DNA of 64,000 nt from Mycobacteriaceae bacterium (GCA_028726465.1 JAQYQB010000010.1:62001-126000), one strand, 5' to 3'. Shown: positions 47,948 through 57,242, counted from the first letter of the stretch. Program-made: numbers and translations. The notes: generated by a model not told the origin, from the letters alone.

Positions 47948-47965
47948 GTCGCCCAAGTGGTTGGC

Positions 47966-48493
47966 CTACTGGTTGTTGTCGAGCGTGTAGTACTCGGACT
48001 GGTTCGGGTAATAGCTTTCCCATTCCAGGATGTCCGGGTCGTCGCCGGAGACTGCGGCCATGAGGCGGTCCAGCAGGAACTCCCACATCGGTCCGATGAA
48101 CTCCGCGCGGTCCTCGAGGCCGGCCAGGCCGTGGCGCAGTTCGAGCTCGGAGCCATCCGGGGTGTCCGTCAGGCGCAGATCCATCCAGGCGTTCGGGCGG
48201 TTGGCGAAGCTGACCTCAAAGCGCAGGTATTCCGGCTTCACCTTCTCGGTGACCTCGATGTGGACATCCTTGGTGCGGCCGACGTGGTCGACCAAGTAGC
48301 ACGGGTGGCCCTCGGGGCTGTCGGACTCCTTGGTCCACTCCCCGTGCCAACGACCCAGATCCTTGGTGTCCGTCAGGTAGCCCCAGATCACGGACGGGCC
48401 CTGGTGAAATTCCCGCTCAATCACTAGCTCCGGGCCGCCGTCGGCGTCCTCGATCTCCCCTGTCGGGTCGTAAAAATCCAGTTCTTGACTCAT
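47966..48493 (-). CDS. SRPBCC/START-like (AHSA1-type) protein
   Basis: A 175-residue cytoplasmic protein with a START-like fold. Conserved features are LVIEREFHQGPSVIWGYLTDTKDLGRWHGEWT at the start, and the long C-terminal helix in LRHGLAGLEDRAEFIGPMWEFLLDRLMAAV. Such proteins bind hydrophobic ligands or act as co-chaperones. The ATG at 48493 has TAGGCT 7 bases upstream and no ribosome binding site. It lies just right of the dif-like site and reads toward it. Family secure, ligand unknown. Confidence 0.85.
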   Translation of the reverse strand: MSQELDFYDPTGEIEDADGGPELVIEREFHQGPSVIWGYLTDTKDLGRWHGEWTKESDSPEGHPCYLVDHVGRTKDVHIEVTEKVKPEYLRFEVSFANRPNAWMDLRLTDTPDGSELELRHGLAGLEDRAEFIGPMWEFLLDRLMAAVSGDDPDILEWESYYPNQSEYYTLDNNQ

Positions 48494-48500
48494 TTATCTT

Positions 48501-48506
48501 AGCCTA
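48501..48506 (-). promoter_or_regulatory. -10 box for the SRPBCC gene, probably leaderless
   Basis: TAGGCT on the minus strand ends 7 bases before the ATG at 48493. Confidence 0.5.
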
Positions 48507-48583
48507 GCTGGCCATTAAGGCCGTCGCGCAACTAGCTGCGGACAGCCTACCCCGTTAAAGGGTAAACAATAGGTGGCCGTGAG

Positions 48584-49918
48584 CTAGCGCTGTCCGCCAC
48601 GGCTGCGGTGCGTGGCGACGAACTGGACCGAGTCGAGCATCTCCGCCTTCAGGAGGGCTTCGCGGAGGGCGAATTGGAACATCCAGAGCCGGCGGTAGAC
48701 GGGATCGAAGCCGGCCGCGGCCGCCTCCCGCAGGCGCCCGGAGAAGAACGAGCGCTGCTGCGTGATGGATTCGCGGTAATGCGAACCGGTGTGGGTCTCC
48801 CCGATGATCCGCAGATGTCCGTTCTTCTCAAAGGCCTTGTGCACGTCGGCGACCGTCGGGTACTCCAGGCCCGGCCAGATATAGGCGCGCAGGACCTGGC
48901 ACGCTGAGCGGGCGGCCGGAGTCATGTGCTCGGTGGCGACCAAGGACTGGACGGCTGCCTTTCCCCCACTGATCAGCAGCCGTGCCAGGGTGCCGATATA
49001 GTCGGCGCGCTGCCGCGGGGTCAGCGCCTCGAAAAGCTCGACGCTGATAATCGAATCGTAGCGGCCGCGCCACTGGCGAGGACCGGGAATCGGGGCGTCG
49101 ATAAGCTGGCAATGCACGGAGTCATCCGCGCCCTCGAGGAGGAAGAACTCCTCCAGCGGCCGCAGGCTGTCCGGATCGGCAGAGAGCAGATCCACGGTCG
49201 CCTTGCGCCCGGCCGCCTCCACTGCGGCTCGCGCGCCGGAGGAAGGAAAGACCAGGCAATGCGAGCCGGCGCGGACGCCGGTGGCATCGAGTAGCCAGTT
49301 CGCCGCCCGCGTCTGGGCCGACCTGAGATCCTCGCGGTCGACCGCCTGGGGCTCCGTCATGGTGGTCACGTCGACGAAATGGGCACCGGCCGGCAGGCCG
49401 CGGCGGTTGTGCTGCTCGGTATCGACGGGTTTGCCCTGCGGGTCGATCGTCTGCCGGGTGGTGGTCGGCACGCCGGTGGCGAAGATTCCGCCCTGGTGGC
49501 TCACGCTGTCGCCAGCGTAGAGAGCCAGCAACTCCTGGGGGATCTCCCCGCCTTCGTAGGCGGCCACGGGCGCGGTAGGTGTTTTCGGGGAATAACCGCA
49601 CTGCACCAGCCGGGTAAGGACGTGGACCAACTTGTCCGAGTTGGGCGTGGTCCACTCCCCGGCCAGATAGGACTCGGCCAAGCCCAGCCAGCCAGAGCTC
49701 GCAATCCGCGCGAACAAGGAGTCGTATTCGACCTTCAGGTCTAGGTCTTCCGGATCCTCGGCATCGAGGACCAGCCCCGCGCGGTCGCAGGCGCGGGCAA
49801 AATCAGCCTCCGCGTGGCGGGCCCGCAGCCCCAGCAGGCGGCCGCTGGGCACGCGGGCTACGCCTGGCCATTGCTCGGCATCGATCGCCGCAGTATGCTC
49901 CAAGGCCATTTCCTTCAA
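48584..49918 (-). CDS. Cfa/UfaA1-like methyltransferase with degenerate SAM motif
   Basis: A 444-residue protein aligned by eye to cyclopropane-fatty-acid synthases. The N-terminal domain (GWLGLAESYLAGEWTTPNSDKLVHVLTRL) and the C-terminal helices (DVHKAFEKNGHLRIIGETHTGSHYRESITQQ) are typical. However, where the family has LDIGCGWGG, this protein reads CLVFPSSGARAAVEA, so the glycine-rich SAM loop is gone. IISVELFEAL stands for the family's IVSIEAFEHF. It may be a non-catalytic relative or may bind another ligand. Start: TTG at 49918 has AGGA 8 bases upstream; the ATG at 49909 has its purine tract too close. It stands alone, upstream of the SRPBCC gene. Confidence 0.72.
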   Translation of the reverse strand: MKEMALEHTAAIDAEQWPGVARVPSGRLLGLRARHAEADFARACDRAGLVLDAEDPEDLDLKVEYDSLFARIASSGWLGLAESYLAGEWTTPNSDKLVHVLTRLVQCGYSPKTPTAPVAAYEGGEIPQELLALYAGDSVSHQGGIFATGVPTTTRQTIDPQGKPVDTEQHNRRGLPAGAHFVDVTTMTEPQAVDREDLRSAQTRAANWLLDATGVRAGSHCLVFPSSGARAAVEAAGRKATVDLLSADPDSLRPLEEFFLLEGADDSVHCQLIDAPIPGPRQWRGRYDSIISVELFEALTPRQRADYIGTLARLLISGGKAAVQSLVATEHMTPAARSACQVLRAYIWPGLEYPTVADVHKAFEKNGHLRIIGETHTGSHYRESITQQRSFFSGRLREAAAAGFDPVYRRLWMFQFALREALLKAEMLDSVQFVATHRSRGGQR

Positions 49919-50154
49919 AAGTCCAATCCTGACGCCGCCCGCACAGCACCTGCTACTGCAGGCAAAAACGCTGTGTAGGCGGCCTCGCGTTCAGTCCAAT
50001 CGTTCCTAGATTAATGCCGAAACCACCCGCGGCCCGGGTGCCATGCCGAGACCCCTGGTTTATATCGGGGTGAAACTATCTGTTCCGGGGAGTAGCGTTT
50101 ACAATGTTCAACGGTAGGTACTTAGTTCAAGCATTTAGGAAGGTAGTCATCTAC

Positions 50155-51510
50155 ATGTCAGCAACCCCTTACCGCCCCAATGGAGGACGTCACCACGTCG
50201 TCGTTATTGGCGCTGGCTTCGGCGGCATCAACGCCGTAAAGCAGCTTAAAGGCACGGAAGTCGATATCACCATCATCGACAAGAAGAACCACCACCTGTT
50301 CCAGCCGATGCTCTACCAGGTGGCTACCGGCATGATCTCCGCTTCCGAGATCGCCCCGTCCACCCGCCAGATGCTGCGCGGGCAGCAGAACGCGAACTTT
50401 GTCAACGCCACCGTCACCGACATCGACCTGGAAAACCAGACGGTGACCGCGGAAAACGATAACTTCCACCGCACCTATGGCTTCGACTCCCTGGTCGTGG
50501 CCGCTGGCTCCAGCCAGTCCTACTTCGGCAACGACCACTTCGCCGAGTTCGCCCCGGGCATGAAGACCATCGACGACGCTCTGGAGCTGCGCTCCCGCAT
50601 CGTCTCCGCGTTCGAGCAGGCCGAGCTCACCGAGGATCCGGCTGAGCGCGAGCGCCTGCTGACCTTCATCATCGTCGGTGCTGGCCCGACCGGTGTGGAG
50701 CTGACCGGCCAGATTGCTGAGCTGGCTAACCGTACCTTCACCGACGCCTTCTCCACCTACGGCCCGTCCTCGGCCAAGATCTACCTGCTGGACGGCGCTC
50801 CCCAGGTGCTGCCGCCGTTCGGCAAGCGACTCGGCCGCAAGGCCCAGCGCACGCTGGAAAAGCTCGGCGTCGACGTCCGCCTGAACGCTATGGTCACCAA
50901 CGTCGACCAGGACACCGTCACCTACAAGAACACCAAGGATGACTCCGAGACCACCCTGACCGGTGCCACCAAGATCTGGTCCGCCGGTGTGTCCGCTTCC
51001 CCGCTGGGCAAGATGGTCGCCGACCAGGCCGGCGTCGAGACCGACCGCGCTGGCCGCGTCTCCGTCAACGAGGACCTGACCGTGGGCGAGTACTCCAACG
51101 TCTACGTCATCGGTGACATGATCAACCTGAACAAGCTGCCGGGCCTGGCCCAGGTCGCTATGCAGGGCGGTACCCACGTCGGCCGCCTCATCGACGCCAA
51201 GGTCGACGAGGAGTCCACCGCCAACGAGAAGGAACCCTTCGACTACTTCGACAAGGGCTCCATGGCGATCATCTCCCGCTTCAACGCCGTGGTGAAGATG
51301 GGCAAGGTCGAGTTCACCGGCATCTTCGCCTGGTTGGGCTGGCTGGCGCTGCACGCGACCTACCTGGTCGGCATGCGCAACCGCTTCGTCACCTTCATCA
51401 ACTGGATCTCCAACGCGTTTACCCGCGACCGAGGTAACCTCGCCATCACCGAGCAGATGCGCACCGCCCGCAACGCGCTGGCCAAGAAGACGAAGGATTC
51501 CGAGGCCTAA
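50155..51510 (+). CDS. ndh: Type II NADH dehydrogenase
   Basis: Non-proton-pumping NADH:menaquinone oxidoreductase, the main NADH entry to the respiratory chain in corynebacteria, which lack complex I. It has 451 residues. Two dinucleotide folds are visible: VVVIGAGFGGINA (FAD) and FIIVGAGPTGVELTGQIAEL (NADH). NVYVIGDM closes the FAD site. A C-terminal membrane-binding helix lies near 375-405 (FAWLGWLALHATYLVGM). The ATG at 50155 follows AGGAAGG by 11 bases; the longer ATG at 50104 is unlikely. A strong terminator follows. Identity very secure. Confidence 0.95.
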   Translation: MSATPYRPNGGRHHVVVIGAGFGGINAVKQLKGTEVDITIIDKKNHHLFQPMLYQVATGMISASEIAPSTRQMLRGQQNANFVNATVTDIDLENQTVTAENDNFHRTYGFDSLVVAAGSSQSYFGNDHFAEFAPGMKTIDDALELRSRIVSAFEQAELTEDPAERERLLTFIIVGAGPTGVELTGQIAELANRTFTDAFSTYGPSSAKIYLLDGAPQVLPPFGKRLGRKAQRTLEKLGVDVRLNAMVTNVDQDTVTYKNTKDDSETTLTGATKIWSAGVSASPLGKMVADQAGVETDRAGRVSVNEDLTVGEYSNVYVIGDMINLNKLPGLAQVAMQGGTHVGRLIDAKVDEESTANEKEPFDYFDKGSMAIISRFNAVVKMGKVEFTGIFAWLGWLALHATYLVGMRNRFVTFINWISNAFTRDRGNLAITEQMRTARNALAKKTKDSEA

Positions 51511-51551
51511 AGAGCCCCCGCGTGCGGTGCCGCCGAGCACCCGCACCTTAA

Positions 51552-51609
51552 CCCCGCCGCAAGTGCGCGCTGGTTTCTCACCAGCGCGTACCGCGGCGGG
51601 GTCTTTTTT
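51552..51609 (+). terminator. Strong terminator after ndh
   Basis: CCCCGCCGC pairs with GCGGCGGGG, enclosing CGCGCTGGT/ACCAGCGCG, followed by TCTTTTTTG. Confidence 0.92.
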
Positions 51610-51735
51610 GTCCCTAGCGGCTCGTAGCTGTGTTCTGAGGAGCCTGCACTGGCCTTGGTCGCGTTCCCCGTTGGGGGTGTTTTCTTCCAAACCAGAAAAA
51701 TTCCGGGTCCGGCTCTGTTAGGGTGGACGGCACAA

Positions 51736-51814
51736 CATTGGGGTGCCGGAAGGACTGATTCCGGCTGAGAACATACCCATGGAACCTGCTCTTAGTTAGA
51801 ACTAGCGAAGGAAA
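51736..51814 (+). ncRNA. TPP (thi-box) riboswitch
   Basis: Conserved thi-box parts in order: GGGGTGCC (51740-51747), the variable P3 stem, CCGGCTGAGA, ACCC, GAACCTG, then TTAGAACTAGCG and GGAAA up to the thiM start. The last part lies against the thiM GTG at 51820, so control is probably at translation initiation, with TPP binding hiding the ribosome binding site. No separate terminator is visible. Confidence 0.93.
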
Positions 51815-51819
51815 GTGTT

Positions 51820-52623
51820 GTGAAGGAAGCAGTATGCGCTGCTCTCGCCGCTGTGCGCGAGCGCAATCCCCTGGTCCAGTGCTTGACCAATACCGTCGTC
51901 ACGAACGTCACCGCTAATGCGCTGCTGGCGATCGGCGCCAGCCCCGCCATGTGCGATACCCCGGAGGAATCCCGCGAGTTCGCGCGCCTGGCCAACGGCA
52001 TCCTCATCAATATCGGCACCCCGTCCGCGGCCCAGTACGAGGGCATGCGCGAGGCGATCGCCGGTGCCAACGAGGCCGGAAACCCGTGGGTGCTCGACCC
52101 GGTTGCCGCCGGCGGCCTGTCCACCCGTACGGAATTCGCCCGCTCAGTAGTAGGCGCGAAGCCCGCGGCCATTCGTGGCAACGCCTCCGAGATCATTGCG
52201 CTGGCACAGCTGGGCGAGGGCGGCCGCGGCGTCGATGCCACCGACACGGCGACCGCCGCCCTGCCCGCCGCCCAGGCGCTGGCACAGCGCACCGGCGGCG
52301 TGGTGGCTATCTCCGGCGAGAAGGACGTCCTCGTCACCCAGGAAGAGGCCTGGGAGCTCGCCGGCGGCGTGCCGCTACTCCAGCGGGTCATCGGCACCGG
52401 CTGCAGCCTGGGCGCTATCACCGCCGCCTACTTGGGCACCGGTCAGCCGCCGCTCGCCGCGGTCATCGCCGCGCACGCCCACGTGTCCGTGGCCGGCTCC
52501 CTGGCCTACCAACAGGCCCAGTCGCCCGGCAGCTTCGCCGTCGCCTGGATGGACGCCCTCTACGACTTAGGCCCCGAGGATCTCATCACCTACAGCGCCC
52601 TCCAGCCCGTGGAACTGGCATGA
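51820..52623 (+). CDS. thiM: Hydroxyethylthiazole kinase
   Basis: Phosphorylates 4-methyl-5-(2-hydroxyethyl)thiazole for thiamine salvage. It has 267 residues in a ribokinase-like fold. Motifs: [49 protein letters not shown], and [14 protein letters not shown] with the catalytic Cys/anion-hole region. GTG start directly after the TPP riboswitch. It overlaps thiE by 4 bases (ATGA). Identity very secure. Confidence 0.95.
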   Translation: MKEAVCAALAAVRERNPLVQCLTNTVVTNVTANALLAIGASPAMCDTPEESREFARLANGILINIGTPSAAQYEGMREAIAGANEAGNPWVLDPVAAGGLSTRTEFARSVVGAKPAAIRGNASEIIALAQLGEGGRGVDATDTATAALPAAQALAQRTGGVVAISGEKDVLVTQEEAWELAGGVPLLQRVIGTGCSLGAITAAYLGTGQPPLAAVIAAHAHVSVAGSLAYQQAQSPGSFAVAWMDALYDLGPEDLITYSALQPVELA

Positions 52624-53261
52624 GCCCGATCGACTGGAGCCTCTACCTCGTCACCGACCCGGGGCTAGCCGGCGGCCGGGACAACGTCGCCGACATCGCC
52701 GTGGCCGCCTGCCGCGGCGGTGCTACCGTGGTGCAGCTGCGGGACAAGGAAGCCAGCGACGCCGAGCTGCTCCCCTACGCCCGCCGCCTGCAGGAAGAGC
52801 TGGGCCAGATCCCGCTGTTTATCAACGACCGCGTGGAGCTGGCCGCCGAGCTCGGCTGCCACCTGCACGTCGGCCAAGACGATCTCAGTGTCGCCGAAGC
52901 CCGCTCGCTGCTGGCCGACGATGCACTGGTGGGGCTGTCCGTCGGCTCCGAGGAGGAGCTCGACGCCGCACTCAGCGCCACGGGAGCGGCCCGCCCGGAC
53001 GTTCTCGGCATCGGGCCCGTCTTTAGCACCGCCACCAAGGCGAACGCGCCCGCCGGCATCGGGGTCGAGGCTGCCGCAACCCTGGCAGGCCGCGCCAAGG
53101 AGGCTGGGATGCCCGCCGTAGCCATCGGCGGGCTGAAGGCCCACAACGTCGCGGAGCTGAAAGGCAGCGCCTTCGCCGGAGTCTGCGTGGTCTCCGCCAT
53201 CATGGCCGCCGAGGACCCGGCCTCCGCCGCGAGCGAACTCGTCGCCGCCTTTCGCCGTTAG
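52620..53261 (+). CDS. thiE: Thiamine-phosphate synthase
   Basis: Joins HMP-diphosphate and thiazole phosphate to thiamine phosphate. It has 213 residues and is a TIM barrel. Motifs: [37 protein letters not shown], and [15 protein letters not shown] with the phosphate loop. The start is the ATG at 52620, overlapping the thiM stop. The next gene starts 89 bases on. Identity very secure. Confidence 0.95.
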   Translation: MSPIDWSLYLVTDPGLAGGRDNVADIAVAACRGGATVVQLRDKEASDAELLPYARRLQEELGQIPLFINDRVELAAELGCHLHVGQDDLSVAEARSLLADDALVGLSVGSEEELDAALSATGAARPDVLGIGPVFSTATKANAPAGIGVEAAATLAGRAKEAGMPAVAIGGLKAHNVAELKGSAFAGVCVVSAIMAAEDPASAASELVAAFRR

Positions 53262-53350
53262 TCAATCCGCCCTCTGCCGCACTGCGCACGGCTTTTGCAC
53301 GCCCAGCGTTCAATGCTGCGCTCAATTTATTGCTCGATAGGAGTACAACC

Positions 53351-54937
53351 ATGACTCACGTCTACCCACTTGGCACTCGGCCTAGCCAGCCGCTGCCCGT
53401 TGCCCGCGTCCTGTCTATCGCCGGGACCGACCCGACCGGCGGGGCGGGCCTGCACGCCGATTTGAAGGCGATTAGCGCCGCGGGCGGCTACGGCATGGCC
53501 GTGACCACCGCGATCGTCTCGCAGAATACCCAGGGTGTGGACTCCATCTTCACCCCGCCGGCGCAGGTGCTGCGCGACCAGCTGGCCTCCGTGGCCGCCG
53601 ACGTGGACATCGACGCGGTAAAGATCGGCATGCTGGGCACCCCGGAGACTATCGACATCGTCCGCGAATTCATCGCCACGCTGGGTAGCACGCCGGTCGT
53701 CCTGGATCCCGTCATGGTGGCTACCTCCGGGGATCGCCTGTTGGAAAAGAAAGCCGAAGCCGCGATTCTCGATCTGGCGGGCCGGGTCGATTGCGTCACG
53801 CCCAACCTCAAGGAGCTGGCGGTCCTGTGCGGGCTAAGCCCCGAGGAGGAAGCCACCGACGTGGACCAGGCGGTGGCCATGGCCCAGGGCTGGGCGCAGC
53901 GCACCGGGACCACGGTCATCGTCAAGGGCGGGCACCTGCGCGACAACCGTGCGGATAACGCCGTGGTCGATGGCACCGGCCTTATCCACCGCGTGTCCTG
54001 CCCGCGGGTGGCGACCAAGAACACGCACGGGACCGGCTGCTCCTTGTCCTCGGCGCTGGCCACTCGGCTGGGCCAAGGCGAGGGGCTCGCCGCGGGTCTG
54101 GAGTGGTCCACCCGCTGGCTGCACGAGGCGATCGCCAACGCCGACGCCTTGGCGGTGGGCCGCGGCCACGGGCCGGTCGACCACGGGCACAGGCAGCGCC
54201 GCCTGGCCCGGGCGGCGAGCGCCGAGCCGGTGCCGGCCGTGGACCTTGCCGCCGCCTATGCCGCGGCGGATTCCCAGCCCGCCCCGCAGCCGGTCATCCC
54301 GGCGGCCGGACCGCACACGGCGGCGCTTTGGGCCGGAACCCTGGGGTTGTGGAAGGATTTAGTTGATCTGCCGTTTATCAGCCGCCTGGGCGACGGCACA
54401 TTGGACGCTGACGATTTCAGCGTCTACGTGGCCCAGGACGCGATCTATCTGCGCCACTACTCTACTGCCCTGGGGCGGCTCGGCGCGCTCGCCCGGGACC
54501 CGCAGGACCGCCAGTTCTGGGCCGCCGGGGCGGCGGAGGTCCTGGTTGCCGAATCCGAGCTACACCGTGACTGGCTGGGCGGGGAAACCACCGACCGCCC
54601 CTCCCCGGTCACCAGCGCCTACACGGATTTCCTGGTGGCCACGACCTATACCGAGGATTACGCGGTCGCCGCCGCGGCCGTGCTGCCGTGCTACTGGCTC
54701 TACGCCGAGGTCGGGCGGCACCTGCTGACCCAGGATCGCGCGGATCACCCCTTCCACGCGTGGCTGCAGATGTACTCGGGCCCCGACTTCGTGGAAGGCA
54801 CCCAGCGTGCCCTGCAGATGGTCGAGGACGCCCTGGAGGAGGCCACCGAGGGCCAGCGCCAGCGCGCCTTCGACGCCTTCTACCGTGCCAGCCTGGCCGA
54901 GCTGGCCTTCTTCGACCAAGCCGACCGGCGCTTCTAA
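53351..54937 (+). CDS. thiD: ThiD-TenA fusion: HMP(-P) kinase and thiaminase II-like domain
   Basis: Residues 1-265 are hydroxymethylpyrimidine/HMP-phosphate kinase (VLSIAGTDPTGGAGLHADLKAI, VVLDPVMVATSGD, NTHGTGCSLSSALA). After a Pro/Ala linker (about 285-320), residues about 325-528 are a TenA domain (FVEGTQRALQMVEDAL; YVAQDAIYLRHYSTALGRLGALA; CYWLYAEVG). The combination would both hydrolyse aminopyrimidine thiamine breakdown products to HMP and phosphorylate HMP twice. TAGGAG lies 7 bases before the ATG. It is the third gene after the TPP riboswitch. The two domains are secure. Confidence 0.94.
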   Translation: MTHVYPLGTRPSQPLPVARVLSIAGTDPTGGAGLHADLKAISAAGGYGMAVTTAIVSQNTQGVDSIFTPPAQVLRDQLASVAADVDIDAVKIGMLGTPETIDIVREFIATLGSTPVVLDPVMVATSGDRLLEKKAEAAILDLAGRVDCVTPNLKELAVLCGLSPEEEATDVDQAVAMAQGWAQRTGTTVIVKGGHLRDNRADNAVVDGTGLIHRVSCPRVATKNTHGTGCSLSSALATRLGQGEGLAAGLEWSTRWLHEAIANADALAVGRGHGPVDHGHRQRRLARAASAEPVPAVDLAAAYAAADSQPAPQPVIPAAGPHTAALWAGTLGLWKDLVDLPFISRLGDGTLDADDFSVYVAQDAIYLRHYSTALGRLGALARDPQDRQFWAAGAAEVLVAESELHRDWLGGETTDRPSPVTSAYTDFLVATTYTEDYAVAAAAVLPCYWLYAEVGRHLLTQDRADHPFHAWLQMYSGPDFVEGTQRALQMVEDALEEATEGQRQRAFDAFYRASLAELAFFDQADRRF

Positions 54938-54955
54938 CCGGGGGCGGTAGAACCG

Positions 54956-55558
54956 CTACTGGATGAGGTCGGCGCCCGGTCGGGTCAAGACGGCGACCAG
55001 GAAGGCCGAGTTCGGGCCGAAGGGCTTGAGGTCCCAGGAGCTGAACTGGTTGTCCACGCGGAAACCGACCTGCTCGGCCTGGGCGATGAAATCGGCGAAT
55101 TCCCAACCGCGGCCGGCGCCGAAGCCGGTCACCAGGCGGCCGCCGGGGCGCAGCGCCTCGAAGATGTGGCGCAGTGCCGGCTCCCGGCCCTCCGGCGCCA
55201 GAAAGCCCATGACGTTGCCCGCGGAGACGGCCAGATCGAAGCCGGACTCAGGGATCTCCTCGGCGGAGAGGTCCCCTACCACCCAGCGGCCCTCCGGGAA
55301 GTCGTGCTCCGCGTGCTCGATGAGCACGGGGTCGACGTCGACGCCCAGGACGTCGTGGCCGCGGCGGACCAGCTCGCCGCCGACGCGGCCGGTGCCGCAA
55401 CCAGCGTCGAGAATCTTGGATTCGCGCTCAGCCATGGCATCAATGAGGCGTGCTTCGCCGTTGATGTCTTTGCCCTGGGCCTGCATCAGCTTCCAACGCC
55501 GCGCGTAGTTGTGGGAATGAGCGGGGTTGGCTGTCGTCAGTTCTTTCCACGTAGGCAT
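54956..55558 (-). CDS. Class I SAM-dependent methyltransferase
   Basis: A 200-residue methyltransferase. Motif I is ILDAGCGTGRVGGELVRRG, followed by the acidic VLGVDVDP, and motif IV is FDLAVSAGNVMGFL. The substrate is not evident; the C-terminus (WDLKPFGPNSAFLVAVLTRP) is compact. The ATG at 55558 lies 7 bases after TATAAT and has no ribosome binding site, so the mRNA is probably leaderless. The ATG at 55567 would overlap the -10 box. It is convergent with thiD and divergent from corA. Family very secure. Confidence 0.9.
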   Translation of the reverse strand: MPTWKELTTANPAHSHNYARRWKLMQAQGKDINGEARLIDAMAERESKILDAGCGTGRVGGELVRRGHDVLGVDVDPVLIEHAEHDFPEGRWVVGDLSAEEIPESGFDLAVSAGNVMGFLAPEGREPALRHIFEALRPGGRLVTGFGAGRGWEFADFIAQAEQVGFRVDNQFSSWDLKPFGPNSAFLVAVLTRPGADLIQ

Positions 55559-55565
55559 AGGTTTC

Positions 55566-55571
55566 ATTATA
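55566..55571 (-). promoter_or_regulatory. -10 box TATAAT of the methyltransferase gene, leaderless
   Basis: A perfect TATAAT on the minus strand ends 7 bases before the ATG at 55558. It is the clearest leaderless promoter in the window. Confidence 0.6.
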
Positions 55572-55646
55572 GGGCGGGGTTTCGCGCTACACTTTATTCG
55601 CCGCACAGAGCGGCTACTACTGCCCGACCACGAGGAGGAGGCCGCC

Positions 55647-56720
55647 ATGGCAAATGTGCCCAACCCGCTTCGGCCCCGCAAGAAAAAGCTGTCGCAACCC
55701 GAGGTCACCCAGTTCAAGGTCCCCGTCGAAGAGGCAATCGAGCATTGCCGCGTCTTCGTCGATGGCGAGGCCCTGCCGGGTGAGTACACCCCGCGCTCAG
55801 CGCAAGAAGCCCTCCGCGAATACGGGCGTGGCTTCATCTGGGTCGGCATGCACGAGCCGTACGAAAGCCAGATGACCCAGGTAGCCAGCGAGTTCAATAT
55901 CCACGAGTTGATCGTGGAGGACACGGTCCAGGCCCACCAGCGCCCCAAGCTGGAGCGTTACGACGATCAGCTCTTCGTGGTGGCCCGCTCGGTCAATTAC
56001 CGCGACCACGACGAGGTCAAGGACAAGCGCCAGATCATTACCACCGGCGAGATCCAGATGATCGTCGCCTACGAATTCCTCATCACCGTCCGCCACGGTG
56101 CGAAGCTGCCCAACCTGGCCCACTGCATCAACGACGAGCAGGACCTGGTCGAGCTCGGCCCCATCGCGCTGGCCTGGAAGGTCCTGGACATGATGGTCGA
56201 CCGCTACAAGGAGATCACTACCCTGCTCGAGACCGAGGTCGATGAGGTCGAGGAGGAGGTCTTCACCCCGGGCGCGCAGTTCAACATCGACCGCATCTAC
56301 ATGTTCAAGCGCGAGATCCTGGAGATGAAGCACGCCGTCGCGCCGCTGTCGACGGCCCTGCAGGCCATGGTCAACGACCACAAGGACCTGATCCCCAAAA
56401 AGATCCGTTCCTACCTGCGCGACGTCAACGACCACGAGCTGGTGGTCCGCGACGAGGTCGCCTCCTTCGATGAGCGGCTGACCTCGCTAATCGATGCCTC
56501 GGTGGCGAAGGTGTCCATGCAGCAAAACTCCGACATGCGCACCATCTCCGCCGTGGTCGGCATGGCCGCCGCGCCCACGATGGTCGCCGGTATCTACGGT
56601 ATGAACTTCGACCACATGCCGGAGCTGCACACCGAGTACGGCTACCCCATCGCTCTGCTGGTCATGATCGGGATTGTGGCGCTGATGTTCTGGTGGTTCC
56701 GCCGCAACAACTGGCTCTAG
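55647..56720 (+). CDS. corA: CorA-family magnesium/cobalt transporter
   Basis: A pentameric divalent-cation channel of 357 residues. A large cytoplasmic N-terminal domain (1-290) is followed by the two C-terminal membrane helices. The selectivity motif YGMNF lies near residue 325, and the helix-2 end WWFRRNNWL is typical. GAGGAGGAG lies 6 bases before the ATG at 55647. TACACT near 55585 may be its -10 box, giving a short leader. Identity secure; Mg2+ is the likely ion. Confidence 0.93.
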   Translation: MANVPNPLRPRKKKLSQPEVTQFKVPVEEAIEHCRVFVDGEALPGEYTPRSAQEALREYGRGFIWVGMHEPYESQMTQVASEFNIHELIVEDTVQAHQRPKLERYDDQLFVVARSVNYRDHDEVKDKRQIITTGEIQMIVAYEFLITVRHGAKLPNLAHCINDEQDLVELGPIALAWKVLDMMVDRYKEITTLLETEVDEVEEEVFTPGAQFNIDRIYMFKREILEMKHAVAPLSTALQAMVNDHKDLIPKKIRSYLRDVNDHELVVRDEVASFDERLTSLIDASVAKVSMQQNSDMRTISAVVGMAAAPTMVAGIYGMNFDHMPELHTEYGYPIALLVMIGIVALMFWWFRRNNWL

Positions 56721-56724
56721 GGCG

Positions 56725-57198
56725 CTAGCCTCCCAGGGGCATCGTCCGCAGCTGGGAGCGGGCCATCAGCCGGCCCTGCTCGTCGCAGATGTCCACGCCC
56801 CACAGCTGAGTGCGCCGGCCCAGGTGCAGCGGCGTGGCCGTGGCGGTCAGCGTGCCGGAGCTGGCCGGGCGCAGGAAGTCGGTGTTGTTGTTGACGCCGA
56901 CGACGGGCCGGCGCGCGGCGACCACGCCGGCCACCGAGGCGACCGATTCCGTCAAGCACGCGTACACGCCCCCGTTGGCCACGCCCCACGGCTGGTGGTG
57001 ACGGGCATCGACTGCCATGGTGGCGCGCACCTCGCCGTTGCGAATGACCGTGTAGGTGATCCCCAGGGTGGCGTCGAGGCCGGTCAGCTGCCGGTTGATC
57101 GTGGCCAGCTGGGCGGTATCCAGGGCAGTTTCGTGGGCCCCGTACAGCAGCTGTTCTAGCTCGTGAGTCGTGTTTAAGGGTTGTCCGCTAGCACTCAT
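56725..57198 (-). CDS. Hotdog-fold (PaaI-like) thioesterase
   Basis: A 157-residue acyl-CoA thioesterase-like protein. The hotdog helix and active-site region is visible in HHQPWGVANGGVYACLTESVASVAGVVA, where the Asn/Gly/Glu pattern is typical. The second strand set (VVGVNNNTDFLRPASSGTLTATATPLHLGRRTQLWGVDI) follows. The ATG at 57198 has TAGATT 8 bases upstream. It is divergent from gnd, as in C. glutamicum. The substrate is unknown. Confidence 0.9.
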   Translation of the reverse strand: MSASGQPLNTTHELEQLLYGAHETALDTAQLATINRQLTGLDATLGITYTVIRNGEVRATMAVDARHHQPWGVANGGVYACLTESVASVAGVVAARRPVVGVNNNTDFLRPASSGTLTATATPLHLGRRTQLWGVDICDEQGRLMARSQLRTMPLGG

Positions 57199-57206
57199 GC
57201 TTTCCC

Positions 57207-57212
57207 AATCTA
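57207..57212 (-). promoter_or_regulatory. -10 box of the thioesterase gene, probably leaderless
   Basis: TAGATT on the minus strand ends 8 bases before the ATG at 57198. Confidence 0.45.
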
Positions 57213-57242
57213 GTCTTTCGGCTGTGCCGATGGTCTATGCGG

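Larger units (their letters stand above)
47378..47965. other. Gene-poor stretch around the putative dif site
   Basis: 588 bases without a convincing gene. It contains, in order, a GC-rich inverted repeat (47405-47435 region), a 27-bp near-perfect palindrome (47494-47520), the dif-like site (47851-47878) and a hairpin (47922-47947). Frames open here are short, lack starts, and show none of the GC3 pattern of neighbouring genes. Confidence 0.7.
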
